Positions 1 to 7,289 of a stretch of 15,468 nucleotides of DNA are shown here, piece after piece. The first letter of the stretch is position 1. Each line of letters starts with the position of its first letter. The notes below the pieces were generated by a model, which saw nothing but the letters and a program-made list of their open reading frames with translations, was not told where the DNA came from and did not search any database. The DNA is from Clostridia bacterium (GTDB lineage Bacteria; Bacillota; Clostridia; Oscillospirales; Acutalibacteraceae), in assembly GCA_900759575.1 (NCBI GenBank), contig CAAEVU010000076.1, forward strand, positions 1 through 15,468. Reading direction: 5' to 3'. The position numbers and the translations under genes were made by a program.

Positions 1-153
1 CTGACCATTGACCCGGCTCCCGATACGCTGCTGCGGGTGTTCATGGCGTGGAAGCCGCTGACGGACCCGGTGGAGATTTCCCCTCAAGAGCTCACCGCTC
101 CGGAGCGCAGTGGTTTCACGGCAGTGGAATGGGGCGGCTGCCAGGTCAAGTGA
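1..153 (+). CDS. 3' end of an unidentified protein (partial)
   Basis: Frame 1 is open from the window edge to a TGA at 151-153 and gives 50 residues ending in EWGGCQVK. The fragment includes a short proline/tryptophan-containing stretch (FMAWKPLTDP) and shows no membrane segment or catalytic motif that I recognise. It is followed after about 100 bases by a bidirectional terminator that also serves the convergent operon on the other strand, which supports this being a genuine gene end. The start and most of the protein lie outside the window, so no function can be given. Confidence 0.55.
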   Translation: MTIDPAPDTLLRVFMAWKPLTDPVEISPQELTAPERSGFTAVEWGGCQVK

Positions 154-258
154 TCCTCTGAAAGCCATGTTTCCCCCACGGAAAGTGCCGGGGTCCGGAA
201 CGCCGCGTTTCCCCTGTTAGAAGGTTGGAAGAATCCATATGCTGGAAAAATAGATATG

Positions 259-298
259 AAAAATCCTCCGTGTGATGAAAATCATACGGAGGATTTTT
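259..298. terminator. Bidirectional intrinsic terminator
   Basis: The arm at 259-276 (AAAAATCCTCCGTGTGAT) pairs with 281-298 around a GAAA tetraloop, 18 pairs with one G-T wobble. A-runs on one side and T-runs on the other make it usable from both strands. It lies between the convergent gene ends at 153 (plus) and 328 (minus). Confidence 0.85.
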
Positions 299-327
299 AG
301 TGTTTGCTGGTTGTCCTGCCCGGATTA

Positions 328-834
328 TTATCCCAAATAGTGTTTCAACCGTTCCAAAGGGGGCAGAGAAAGCTTGAGCACCAATCCGGTGAGCAATCCT
401 GTCAACACCCCGAAGAGCAGCAGGAACGGCACGTAAAACAGCACGCTGGTGCTGGTGAGAAAGTAGGCTATGCACAGCTGAGCAGCGTTGTGGGCCAGCG
501 CACCGCACACTCCCACCACGCCCAGGGAAACCTTGGTTTTTTTCAGCAGCGGCCACATGAGGAATGTGCTAACCACACCGCCGGACAGGCTCATCATGCC
601 GGCCATCCCACCCCGGGTCATCAGGGAAAACAACCCTTTGAACACCGCCAAAAATAAGGCACTGGGCAAACCCAAAGTGCCTGCGGCATACATGGTGGCA
701 ATGTTGGAAAGCCCCAGCTTGGCGCCGGGAGGCATCATGGGCAAAGGAGGCAAAAGCCCCTCTAAAAAGGAGAGGGCCAAGGCCAAAGCCGCCAGCAGCC
801 CGGTAAAGGCCACCCGGCCGGATGCTCGTTTCAT
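328..834 (-). CDS. Gx transporter / heptaprenyl diphosphate synthase component I-like membrane protein
   Basis: This 168-residue, very hydrophobic protein has about five membrane segments and matches the family named heptaprenyl diphosphate synthase component I, now often called the Gx transporter family. Seen features are the PPGAKLGLSNI loop near residues 36-45 and a glycine/methionine-rich stretch TRGGMAGMMSLSGG around residues 73-86; both are typical of the family. It looks like a small ECF-type substrate-binding membrane protein rather than a soluble prenyl synthase subunit. The ATG at 834 has a good AGGAG site (GGAAAGGAGTCACGCC). It is the last gene of the operon with the NusG-II and ApbE genes, 16 bases downstream of the former. 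From family knowledge, such proteins co-occur with ApbE and NusG-II proteins near rnf or extracellular electron transfer genes. Quinone or flavin-related transport is a reasonable but unproven guess. Confidence 0.85.
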   Translation of the reverse strand: MKRASGRVAFTGLLAALALALSFLEGLLPPLPMMPPGAKLGLSNIATMYAAGTLGLPSALFLAVFKGLFSLMTRGGMAGMMSLSGGVVSTFLMWPLLKKTKVSLGVVGVCGALAHNAAQLCIAYFLTSTSVLFYVPFLLLFGVLTGLLTGLVLKLSLPPLERLKHYLG

Positions 835-850
835 GGCGTGACTCCTTTCC

Positions 851-1237
851 TCAGTAGACGGTAGCGTCCACAGTTTCCCCGCCGCCTTCCAGACGGAGGG
901 TCACCTTGGCGGGCAGGCAGATGGCGCTTTCCCCGGCCCGGGTGAGTTGGCCCGTTTTTACGCATACCTGGTCCGGGCAGGTGGAAGAGATCACCGCGGC
1001 CCCTTGGGGAGAAAATTCAATGACCACTTCCAGGCCCTGATCCCCTTCCACAGTGAAGGTTTCCGTTTCCGTCAGCTGGGAAAGAGTCTGTTCCTTTACC
1101 ACTTGCCCATCCAGTTCCACAATGGCTGTGGTGCCCTTGGGAGCAAAAGACAGGGCCAGGAACAGGGCGCCGGCAAGCAGGAGTACCAGACCGCACAGAA
1201 CAAGTCCCCAGGGGGACAAAAACCTTTTTTCTTCCAT
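851..1237 (-). CDS. NusG domain II-containing membrane-anchored protein
   Basis: This 128-residue protein has one N-terminal membrane anchor (about residues 9-31) followed by an extracytoplasmic beta-rich domain. The domain holds the cysteine pattern of the NusG-II family: CPDQVC (C87, C92), then ICLP (C107), which precedes the KVTLRLEGGG strand. Despite its name, the family is not a transcription factor. It is found beside ApbE and Gx-transporter genes and is thought to act in membrane redox or flavin chemistry. The frame is open further upstream to 1357, but that part overlaps the ApbE gene. The ATG at 1237 is preferred because it follows GAGGGGCCT, a site that overlaps the ApbE stop codon, and it gives the usual family length. 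The three cysteines could bind a cofactor or form a disulfide. That is inference. Confidence 0.85.
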   Translation of the reverse strand: MEEKRFLSPWGLVLCGLVLLLAGALFLALSFAPKGTTAIVELDGQVVKEQTLSQLTETETFTVEGDQGLEVVIEFSPQGAAVISSTCPDQVCVKTGQLTRAGESAICLPAKVTLRLEGGGETVDATVY

Positions 1238-1244
1238 AGGCCCC

Positions 1245-2306
1245 TCACAGTACACCGGCCAGGGTGTAATTTTCCGAATCCAGGGTAAACGCGTCCGCCA
1301 AATCTTCCGTGACGTAGATTTCGTGATCTTCCGTGATAAATATCGCGCTGCTGTCAAATTCTTCCAGGACGGGCAGACTGTCCTCCATGCCCAGCACGAA
1401 ACAAGCCGTGGAAAGGGCGTCGCTCAATACGCCGCTGGAACTCCAAACCGTCACGGAGACCAGACCGCTTTCCGCCGGATACCCTGTGTCCGGGTCCAAA
1501 ATATGGTGATAGGTGACGCCATCTTCTGTAAACTGCTTTTCATAGCTGCCGGAAGTGGAGACAAATCCGCTGTCAATGGCCAGTTGTCCCAGCGAACCCT
1601 CAGAATCCGGGTCACGCAGGGCAATTTTCCAAGGGGCGCCGGAGGGCTTTTCCCCCCAGACTCCCACGCTGCCCCCCACGGCTACCACCGCCCGGTCCAC
1701 ACCGGCTTCTTTGTAGGCGTTTACCGCGGCGTCGCAGGCAGCTCCCTTGCCCACGGAACCCAAATCGATGGCCGTGTCGTGGGTTTGAAGAGCAGCTGTG
1801 CCGTCCTCCAGCAGAGAGACATTTTCATAGTTGACCGATGGCAGAAGGGATTGGATCAGATCGTCCGAAGGCAGGTGTGGGTCCTCGTCAAAATCCCAAA
1901 GCCAACTGATGGGGGCAATGGTGATGTCAAACGCGCCGTTGCTTGCCCGGCAGACTTCCAGTGAGGTGTTGAGAATGTCCCAGGTCTGGGGATCGATTTC
2001 CAGAAAGTCCGTGCCCGCCGCCTGGTTCAGCCGGGCAACATCGCTGTCCTCGATCCGCCAGGAGATCAGGTTTTCCAGCTGGGTCACAGCGGAAGAAGCG
2101 CTTTGGGCGGCCTCTTCCCGGCCGTGGCCATACACGGTCTGCTGTACGTAAGACCCCATGGAGTAGGTGGTCAGGGTGTAACCGTCCCCCTTGGCGCCAA
2201 ATGTGATCCACAACGCGGCGGCAAGGAGCAGAATTCCCAGGGTCAAAAGGCAAAGGGCCAGTTTCTTGGCGGTTTTTTCAGAAAGATTGTTGAGCCATTG
2301 TTTCAT
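1245..2306 (-). CDS. apbE: FAD:protein FMN transferase (ApbE family)
   Basis: ApbE enzymes split FAD and attach FMN through a phosphoester bond to a threonine or serine of extracytoplasmic proteins such as RnfG/RnfD or FMN-binding electron transfer proteins. This 353-residue protein has an N-terminal membrane anchor (about residues 15-36) and no lipobox, so it is probably tethered by a helix rather than lipidated. The family motifs are in order: DLGSVGKG (181-188, flavin/metal binding), HHILDPDTGYP (267-277) and DALSTA (296-301, metal-binding Asp). The ATG at 2306 has AGGGAG eight bases upstream. It is the first gene of a three-gene operon with the NusG-II and Gx proteins, behind the promoter at 2352-2380. 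No obvious flavinylation target is encoded in the window, so its substrate must lie elsewhere. Confidence 0.95.
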   Translation of the reverse strand: MKQWLNNLSEKTAKKLALCLLTLGILLLAAALWITFGAKGDGYTLTTYSMGSYVQQTVYGHGREEAAQSASSAVTQLENLISWRIEDSDVARLNQAAGTDFLEIDPQTWDILNTSLEVCRASNGAFDITIAPISWLWDFDEDPHLPSDDLIQSLLPSVNYENVSLLEDGTAALQTHDTAIDLGSVGKGAACDAAVNAYKEAGVDRAVVAVGGSVGVWGEKPSGAPWKIALRDPDSEGSLGQLAIDSGFVSTSGSYEKQFTEDGVTYHHILDPDTGYPAESGLVSVTVWSSSGVLSDALSTACFVLGMEDSLPVLEEFDSSAIFITEDHEIYVTEDLADAFTLDSENYTLAGVL

Positions 2307-2351
2307 AGGCAGCTCCCTTGCGGTTGGATTCCTTGCGTGTAAGTATCAGCT

Positions 2352-2380
2352 ATTATACCACGGGTTTCCCCATTTGAAAA
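2352..2380 (-). promoter_or_regulatory. Sigma-A-type promoter of the apbE operon
   Basis: On the minus strand TTTTCA (2375-2380) is followed after 17 bases by a perfect TATAAT (2352-2357). It lies about 45 bases upstream of the apbE start. The -35 box abuts the T-tract of the upstream gene's terminator. Confidence 0.75.
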
Positions 2381-2387
2381 GAAAAAG

Positions 2388-2423
2388 CCAGGAGGGGGAG
2401 GGCTTAAACCCTCCCCCTCCTGG
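2388..2423 (-). terminator. Terminator of the cytidylate kinase-like gene
   Basis: A perfect 15-bp GC-rich stem (2388-2402 with 2409-2423) closes over a CTTAAA loop. On the minus strand it is followed by CTTTTTCTTTTC. It insulates the kinase-like gene from the apbE promoter immediately downstream. Confidence 0.9.
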
Positions 2424-2467
2424 TTTCAGGGAATATAGGGGGTCGCTTCTGCGTTGTAAACGAAAAA

Positions 2468-3085
2468 TTATTTGTCCAGCATTTTTGCCGCGTCGATGAG
2501 CATTTCCACCGCCAAGTCCACAGAGAACCGGGAGGTGTCAATGGTCAGATCGTAGTTTTGGAGATCGTCCCAACGGTTGTTGGAATAGAAGTTGTAGTAG
2601 TTGGCCCGCTGCTTATCTTTTTTGGTGACAAAATCAGGGGCTTTCTTTTCCTCGCAGTGGCCCAAGGCCACAATGCGCTTGATGCGGGAACTCTTGTCCG
2701 CGTGGACAAATACGTTCAGACAGTTGGGATGATCCCGCAGGATATAATCAGCGCACCGGCCGATGATGACGCAGGGACCTTCCTCCGCGGCCTTTTTGAT
2801 GATGTCCGACTGGATGATGAACAGCTTGTCGTTGATGGGCATTTCGTTGATGCTGGGAACCCGGGCGCCAAAGGCGTAGCTGCCCATGACCATGGAATAG
2901 AGAAGGCTGCTGGTGGCCTTTTCATCGGCATCGGCAAACACTTCTTCCGAAAGGCCGCTCTTTTTGGCAGCCATGGCGATCAGGGCCTTATCGTAGAAAG
3001 GAAGGTTCAGTTTTTGGGCCAATTTTTCCCCCACCTCGTGGCCTCCGCTTCCATATTGACGGGAAATGGTAATGACAGGCAGCAT
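2468..3085 (-). CDS. Cytidylate kinase-like family protein
   Basis: This 205-residue protein belongs to the cytidylate kinase-like P-loop NTPase family, common as stand-alone genes in Clostridia and of uncertain substrate. Seen motifs are ISRQYGSGG (residues 7-15), which replaces the classical Walker A; VIIGRCADYIL (107-116); the arginine-rich lid region (R134, R137); and the DLTIDTS element (179-185) that usually precedes the C-terminal helix. Its length is normal for the family. The ATG at 3085 has a near-perfect AAGGAGG site. It is transcribed alone, ending at the strong hairpin at 2388-2423 and diverging from the two-component system. True CMP kinase activity should not be assumed, because these paralogues usually coexist with a canonical Cmk. 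Confidence 0.85.
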   Translation of the reverse strand: MLPVITISRQYGSGGHEVGEKLAQKLNLPFYDKALIAMAAKKSGLSEEVFADADEKATSSLLYSMVMGSYAFGARVPSINEMPINDKLFIIQSDIIKKAAEEGPCVIIGRCADYILRDHPNCLNVFVHADKSSRIKRIVALGHCEEKKAPDFVTKKDKQRANYYNFYSNNRWDDLQNYDLTIDTSRFSVDLAVEMLIDAAKMLDK

Positions 3086-3136
3086 ATTGATTCCTCCTTA
3101 TCAAAAAAATCCAATAATTTTGGTAATACACTTTAG

Positions 3137-3168
3137 AATTATAGATAATATCTCTATAATTATGATAC
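3137..3168. promoter_or_regulatory. AT-rich palindrome with divergent TATAAT boxes and a PerR-like site
   Basis: AATTATAGA (3137-3145) and TCTATAATT (3153-3161) form a perfect 9-bp inverted repeat with a 7-base spacer. Each arm holds a TATAAT, minus strand at 3138-3143 and plus strand at 3155-3160. The minus-strand one is the best -10 for the kinase-like gene, although its -35 (ATCATA, 3161-3166) is weak. The overlapping stretch TATAATTATGATA (3155-3167) resembles the 7-1-7 PerR/Fur-type box. A weak -35 covered by a palindrome suggests regulated transcription. The regulator is unknown. Confidence 0.45.
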
Positions 3169-3209
3169 CCTCTTTTTTCTAAAAAGTCAACTACAAATCC
3201 GGGGGAAGC

Positions 3210-3238
3210 TTGAAAAAACACAGAGGGTAGGCTATACT
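3210..3238 (+). promoter_or_regulatory. Sigma-A-type promoter of the two-component operon
   Basis: TTGAAA (3210-3215), a 17-base spacer and TATACT (3233-3238) form a good sigma-A promoter. It gives a leader of about 145 bases before the response regulator start chosen here. Confidence 0.75.
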
Positions 3239-3391
3239 TAAGGGACAGTTGAAACATGGGGGAAAACAAGTGTTTTCAGCCATTTTCGGACAGAATTCAC
3301 CAAGGTTTCACAGAAGGGTGATAAGGTGAAAGAAACGGGTGGGAAGGACCAAACTCCCGCCTGGAAAAGGATTGCGAAATGGGGTGGACGA

Positions 3392-4075
3392 ATGTATCGC
3401 ATTTTGGTGGTGGACGACGAGGAGAAGATCCGGGCGTTGATCCGGAAATACGCGGAATTTGAAGGCAACCAGGTCACCGAGGCGCAAAACGGCATGGAGG
3501 CCGTGGAATTGTGCCGCCGGCATCCCGATGCCTTCGACATCATCATCATGGACGTGATGATGCCGGAATTGGACGGTTTTTCCGCTGTGGCGGAGATTCG
3601 GAAGACCTGTAAAACGCCGGTGCTGATGCTTTCAGCCCGGGGAGAGGAATACGACCGTATCCACGGGTTTGAACTGGGTGTGGACGACTATGTGGTCAAA
3701 CCTTTTTCCCCCAAGGAACTGATGATGCGGGTTTCCGCCATCATGAACCGGGTCCGTCCCCAGGGGACGCAGCCCAAGCGGAACGTGCTCACATTCCAAG
3801 GGCTTTCCATCGATCTGGACGCCCGGATCGTGACGGTGGATGGAAACCGGGCTGAGCTTTCCCCCAAGGAATATGATCTGCTGGTGTACATGGCCCAGAA
3901 TAAAAATATTGCGTTGACCCGGGAAATGCTTATCACCAATGTGTGGGGCTACGATTTTTACGGGGACGACCGCACGCTGGATACCCATATCAAACTGCTT
4001 CGCCGCAGCCTGGGGCCCTACAGCAAGTTTATCGTTACGCTGCGGGGCGTGGGCTACCGCTTTGAGGGGAACTGA
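3392..4075 (+). CDS. OmpR/PhoB-family DNA-binding response regulator
   Basis: This 227-residue protein has an N-terminal receiver domain (about 1-120) and a C-terminal winged-helix domain (about 128-226). The acidic pocket is DDE at residues 8-10. The phospho-acceptor is D54 in IIIMDVMMPELDG, with switch residue S81 and K103 in VVKPFSP. The winged helix shows the ELSPKEYDLL and RTLDTHIKLLRR elements and ends in the usual RGVGYRFE. The frame also opens at a GTG at 3326, which has a better ribosome site (AGAAGGG, 7 bases upstream) and would add 22 residues. I chose the ATG at 3392 because the protein then begins MYRILVVDDE as in the family. The sensor kinase starts two bases after its stop, so the pair is one operon. 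Its regulon cannot be read from the sequence. Confidence 0.92.
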   Translation: MYRILVVDDEEKIRALIRKYAEFEGNQVTEAQNGMEAVELCRRHPDAFDIIIMDVMMPELDGFSAVAEIRKTCKTPVLMLSARGEEYDRIHGFELGVDDYVVKPFSPKELMMRVSAIMNRVRPQGTQPKRNVLTFQGLSIDLDARIVTVDGNRAELSPKEYDLLVYMAQNKNIALTREMLITNVWGYDFYGDDRTLDTHIKLLRRSLGPYSKFIVTLRGVGYRFEGN

Positions 4076-4077
4076 GT

Positions 4078-5538
4078 ATGGGCAAGCTGAAAAAACGGCC
4101 CTTGGGCATCTGGGGACAGATCCTCTGCGGATTCACCATTTTTATCCTGGTGGTGGCAGCTCTGCTGTGGCTGTTTCAGATCGTGCTCCTGGACCCGTTT
4201 TACAGGGCGGTGAAAACGGCCCAGGTAAAAAACACCTCGGAAGCAGTGATCCGCTGTTTGGAAGACAGCGACATGGACCAGCAGGTGAAGGAACTGTGTT
4301 TGAATACAGGAATCAATATCCTGGTGACGGACGAGCAGGGAAAACAGTATTCCGGCTGGCGGGCCAGTCAAAAGGATAGTCTGCTGAACAGTTTGACCCG
4401 GGTGGCACTGGTGGATGTTTTCAACAATGTGAATTTCCAGGGCGGCACCCGGCTGACCACCTACCGTTCCCCCTTTGTAAACCGGGATGGGACCCAGGAC
4501 GAGGTGATCCTCTATGTCACCATCACCCGCACTCCCTCTGGGCTGAACCGGATGGTGCTGCTGGAAAGTGAGATCACCCCTGTGGATTCCATCAAGGAGA
4601 CGCTCTTGGTCCAGGTGACCACGCTGACCGTGGTCATGGCGCTGCTGGGCGTGGTGCTTGCCTTGGTGATCGCCCGGAAGATCTCCCGGCCTTTGACGGC
4701 CATCAACGATTCCGCCAAATTGCTGGCGCGGGGGGATTATTCCATCACCTTTGGGGAACACGGCGCCAGAGAGGTGCGGGAGCTGGCACGGACGCTGAAT
4801 TATGCCGCCGGGGAGCTTTCCAAGGTGGAAGGGCTTCGCCGGGATTTGCTGGCCAACGTGTCCCATGACCTGCGCACGCCTCTGACCATGATCAAGGGTT
4901 ACAGCGAGGTCATGCGGGACCTGCCGGGAGAGAATACGCCGGAAAACGTGCAGATCATCATCGACGAGACGGAACGGCTGACCAATCTGGTCAACGACCT
5001 GCTGGACCTTTCCAAGTTGGAGGCAGGGGTTCTGCCTTTGGAAAAAACCCGGTTCAACCTTACGGAAAGCATACGGGTCATCCTGCACCGGTATGACAAA
5101 TTGGCGGATTACCGGTTCCCCTTCCACTATGAGGAAGAAGTCTGGGTGGACGCCGACGAGCTGAAAATCTCCCAGGTGGTGTATAACCTGGTGAATAACG
5201 CCATCACCTATTCCGGAGAGGATAAAACCATCACCCTGGACCAGCGGGTGGAGCAGGACAAGGTGCGGGTCTCCGTCACCGATACCGGGGAAGGAATCCC
5301 CTCGGAAAAGCTGAAAGATATTTGGGAACGTTACTACAAGGTGGATAAAGAGCACAAACGGGCCCAGATGGGCTCCGGCCTGGGGCTTTCCATCGTGAAA
5401 AATATCCTGGACATGCACGGCGGGCAGTACGGTGTTTCCAGCCAGATCGGGCAGGGGAGCACTTTCTGGTTTGAGCTGCCTTTGGCTTCCCAGGACGCCC
5501 TGCCGGCCAAGGCCCAGGAACCAGAACAAGACCAGTGA
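4078..5538 (+). CDS. Membrane sensor histidine kinase
   Basis: This 486-residue kinase has membrane segments at about residues 13-36 and 178-199. They flank an extracytoplasmic sensor region of about 140 residues that I cannot assign to a named domain. A HAMP linker (about 200-250) follows, then HisKA with NVSHDLRTPLT (phospho-accepting H263) and HATPase_c. The ATPase has the N box (YNLVNNAITYS, about 369-379), G1 (DTGEGIP, 402-408) and G2 (GSGLGLSIV, 432-440). All catalytic elements are intact. The ATG at 4078 lies two bases past the regulator stop with GAGGGGA upstream, so the genes are translationally linked. The signal sensed is unknown. The C-terminal tail is short, acidic and glutamine-rich. 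Confidence 0.93.
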   Translation: MGKLKKRPLGIWGQILCGFTIFILVVAALLWLFQIVLLDPFYRAVKTAQVKNTSEAVIRCLEDSDMDQQVKELCLNTGINILVTDEQGKQYSGWRASQKDSLLNSLTRVALVDVFNNVNFQGGTRLTTYRSPFVNRDGTQDEVILYVTITRTPSGLNRMVLLESEITPVDSIKETLLVQVTTLTVVMALLGVVLALVIARKISRPLTAINDSAKLLARGDYSITFGEHGAREVRELARTLNYAAGELSKVEGLRRDLLANVSHDLRTPLTMIKGYSEVMRDLPGENTPENVQIIIDETERLTNLVNDLLDLSKLEAGVLPLEKTRFNLTESIRVILHRYDKLADYRFPFHYEEEVWVDADELKISQVVYNLVNNAITYSGEDKTITLDQRVEQDKVRVSVTDTGEGIPSEKLKDIWERYYKVDKEHKRAQMGSGLGLSIVKNILDMHGGQYGVSSQIGQGSTFWFELPLASQDALPAKAQEPEQDQ

Positions 5539-5568
5539 TCCGCCCGGCTGTTACTTTTTGAGTACCAC

Positions 5569-5596
5569 TTTACTTTTTTCAAAAAAGGGGTACAAT
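5569..5596 (+). promoter_or_regulatory. Promoter of the Mrp-family gene
   Basis: TTTACT (5569-5574), a 16-base spacer and TACAAT (5591-5596) lie 45 bases before the ATG. No terminator is evident after the upstream kinase gene, so read-through may also occur. Confidence 0.6.
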
Positions 5597-5640
5597 AAAA
5601 GGGCGGTACAGCCGCGGCGAAAGAGAAAGGAAGAGACAAT

Positions 5641-6483
5641 ATGAGCGAAAATTGCACCCATGATTGTTCCAGTTGCGGGGAAAACTGCCCCTCCCGGCAG
5701 GAGCCCCAAAGCTTTTTGGAGCGTACAAACGACCTGAGCCATGTGAAGAAAGTCATCGGCGTGGTCAGCGGTAAGGGAGGCGTGGGAAAATCCCTGGTCA
5801 CCTCTCTGCTTGCCACCACCCTGCGCCGCCGCGGCAACGATGTAGCCGTGCTGGACGCGGACATCACCGGCCCTTCCATCCCCAAGTGCTTTGGCATGAA
5901 GCAGCGGGCCTTGTCCGATGAAAACGGCATTTATCCCGTGGAATCCAAAACCGGTGTAAAGGTGATGAGCATCAACCTGCTGCTGGAAGAGGAGACCTCT
6001 CCCGTGGTGTGGCGCGGCCCTGTGATCGCCGGAGCTATCAAGCAGTTCTGGACCGATGTGATCTGGGGCAACGTGGATTACATGTTTGTGGATATGCCTC
6101 CCGGAACCGGCGACGCTCCCTTGACCGTGTTCCAGTCCCTGCCCTTGGATGGCATTCTCATTGTCACTTCTCCCCAAGAATTGGTGAGCATGATCGTCTC
6201 CAAAGCGGTGGAGATGGCCAAGATGATGAACGTGCCTGTGCTGGGCTTGGTGGAGAACATGAGCTATGTCACATGTCCTGACTGCGGCAAGGAAATCCAT
6301 GTGTTTGGCGAGAGCCATATCGACGAAGTGGCTGCCAAGTACGCACTGAAAGTGCTGGGCAAGCTGCCCATGGACCCCAAGCTGGCCTGGGCCTGCGACA
6401 AGGGCGCTATCGAGCTGTTCGAGGGGAACTGGCTGGAAGGCGCTGCCGACCTGATCGAGAGCCTGCCTGAACGGGAAAATTGA
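5641..6483 (+). CDS. Mrp/NBP35 (ApbC)-family Fe-S cluster carrier ATPase
   Basis: This 280-residue cytosolic P-loop ATPase is of the type that binds and transfers Fe-S clusters to apo-proteins. The deviant Walker A is GKGGVGKS (44-51), Walker B is FVDMPPGTGD (149-158), and the CPDC pair (C212, C215) bridges a cluster between the two subunits. It also has a short N-terminal cysteine cluster, C5-x3-C9-x2-C12-x3-C16, reminiscent of the N-terminal ferredoxin-like cluster of Nbp35. Bacterial Mrp proteins often have a DUF59 domain there instead. The ATG at 5641 has AAAGGAAGAG upstream. The gene is monocistronic, with its own promoter and a strong terminator at 6525-6572. In anaerobes these proteins serve ferredoxin-rich metabolism; the specific client here is unknown. 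Confidence 0.93.
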   Translation: MSENCTHDCSSCGENCPSRQEPQSFLERTNDLSHVKKVIGVVSGKGGVGKSLVTSLLATTLRRRGNDVAVLDADITGPSIPKCFGMKQRALSDENGIYPVESKTGVKVMSINLLLEEETSPVVWRGPVIAGAIKQFWTDVIWGNVDYMFVDMPPGTGDAPLTVFQSLPLDGILIVTSPQELVSMIVSKAVEMAKMMNVPVLGLVENMSYVTCPDCGKEIHVFGESHIDEVAAKYALKVLGKLPMDPKLAWACDKGAIELFEGNWLEGAADLIESLPEREN

Positions 6484-6524
6484 CGGCGGAAAAACTGTGA
6501 AAATGGGCTGGGGGACCGGCCTTG

Positions 6525-6576
6525 AAAAGCGCGGAGGGAAGTTCAGCGGATCGCTGGGTCCTTCGCGCTTTTCTTT
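6525..6576 (+). terminator. Terminator of the Mrp-family gene
   Basis: AAAAGCGCG (6525-6533) pairs with CGCGCTTTT (6564-6572) and is extended by GAGG/CCTT-type pairs. An inner CAGCG/CGCTG stem sits at 6544-6556, and TTTTCTTTT follows. Confidence 0.8.
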
Positions 6577-6587
6577 TGGGAAAAACC

Positions 6588-6616
6588 TTGCTTTTTCGGG
6601 GTAGGTCCTGTATGAT
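6588..6616 (+). promoter_or_regulatory. Promoter of the flavodoxin gene
   Basis: TTGCTT (6588-6593), a 17-base spacer and TATGAT (6611-6616) lie 54 bases upstream of the ATG. Confidence 0.65.
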
Positions 6617-6670
6617 GGAGGGACCAAGAAGAGAGTGCGGACCCGTTTGAAAAGAAAGGATGGAGATTCT

Positions 6671-7177
6671 ATGAAAATCGCCATTGTGTATCAAAGTTTG
6701 ACCGGGAATACAAAAGCCGTGGCCCAAGCCATCCGGGAAGCGCTGAGCGGCCAGGAGATCGTCCTGTTCGGGGAGCCCCAGAGCGTGGAAGCGGACCTGT
6801 ACCTGGTGGGTTCCTGGACGGATAAAGGGATGTGCCATCAGGGGATTGAGGAATACCTCAAATCCCTGAAACACAAGAAGATCGCCTATTTTGGAACCGC
6901 CGGATTTGGGGGTTCCCAGGAGTATTACGATTCCCTGTTCCAGCGGGTGGCGGGGATCGTGGACGGCTCCAATAAACTGCTGGGTTCTTTTTACTGCCAG
7001 GGCAAAATGCCCCAGAGCGTGCGGCAGCGGTATGAAGCCATGCTGCAAGAACACCCGGAGGACAAGCGTGCCCAGGCCAGTTTGGATAATTTCGACCGGG
7101 CCCTGAGCCATCCCGACGAAGACGATTTGGACCGGGCCAAAACCTGGGCGAAAGCCATGGTTTCCCTGGCGGAATGA
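6671..7177 (+). CDS. Flavodoxin family protein
   Basis: This 168-residue protein starts MKIAIVYQSLTGNTKAVA, the classical flavodoxin beta strand plus FMN-phosphate loop (SLTGNT, residues 9-14). The second and third flavin-contacting loops appear to be GSWTDKGM (47-54) and FGTAGFGGS (74-82). It is slightly longer than a short-chain flavodoxin, with an acidic C-terminal helix region. The ATG at 6671 follows AAAGGATGGAG; an upstream in-frame extension to 6635 has no support. It would carry one or two electrons between a ferredoxin or hydroquinone partner and a reductase. Its partner cannot be read from context, since the gene has its own promoter. The resemblance is to the clostridial flavodoxin-domain family rather than FldA. 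Confidence 0.88.
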   Translation: MKIAIVYQSLTGNTKAVAQAIREALSGQEIVLFGEPQSVEADLYLVGSWTDKGMCHQGIEEYLKSLKHKKIAYFGTAGFGGSQEYYDSLFQRVAGIVDGSNKLLGSFYCQGKMPQSVRQRYEAMLQEHPEDKRAQASLDNFDRALSHPDEDDLDRAKTWAKAMVSLAE

Positions 7178-7254
7178 CCTGGAGCCGGACTTTTCCGGCA
7201 GCCTTGTGCGGTGCGTTTTTGCAGGATTAAAAGATAAAAATTTCAAAAAGGCAC

Positions 7255-7283
7255 TTGACAAGGGGAAAAGACTGTGTTATTTT
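7255..7283 (+). promoter_or_regulatory. Promoter of T-box operon 1
   Basis: A perfect TTGACA (7255-7260) is followed after 17 bases by TATTTT (7278-7283). The transcript would start near 7290, just before the T-box Stem I. Confidence 0.75.
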
Positions 7284-7289
7284 TATTTC

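Noticed and set aside
1238..1357. N-terminal extension of the NusG-II protein
   Set aside because: It overlaps the ApbE coding end in another frame and removes the normal short N-terminus before the membrane anchor.
4054..5529. Long minus-strand open frame opposite the sensor kinase
   Set aside because: Antisense shadow of a kinase with intact H, N, G1 and G2 boxes; H/Q/P-rich translation with no family features.
5562..5593. GTACC...GGTAC with inner CTTTTTT/AAAAAAG as a terminator or operator
   Set aside because: The pairing is weak and mostly A-T, and it coincides with a plausible promoter. It may be chance in an AT-rich stretch.
5551..6684. Minus-strand open frame opposite the Mrp gene
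   Set aside because: Antisense shadow crossing a clear terminator and promoter of the plus-strand genes.
7184..7199. GCCGGA/TCCGGC hairpin after the flavodoxin gene as a terminator
   Set aside because: Only six pairs and no adjacent T-tract (the nearest T-run is 16 bases further), so termination there is not convincing.
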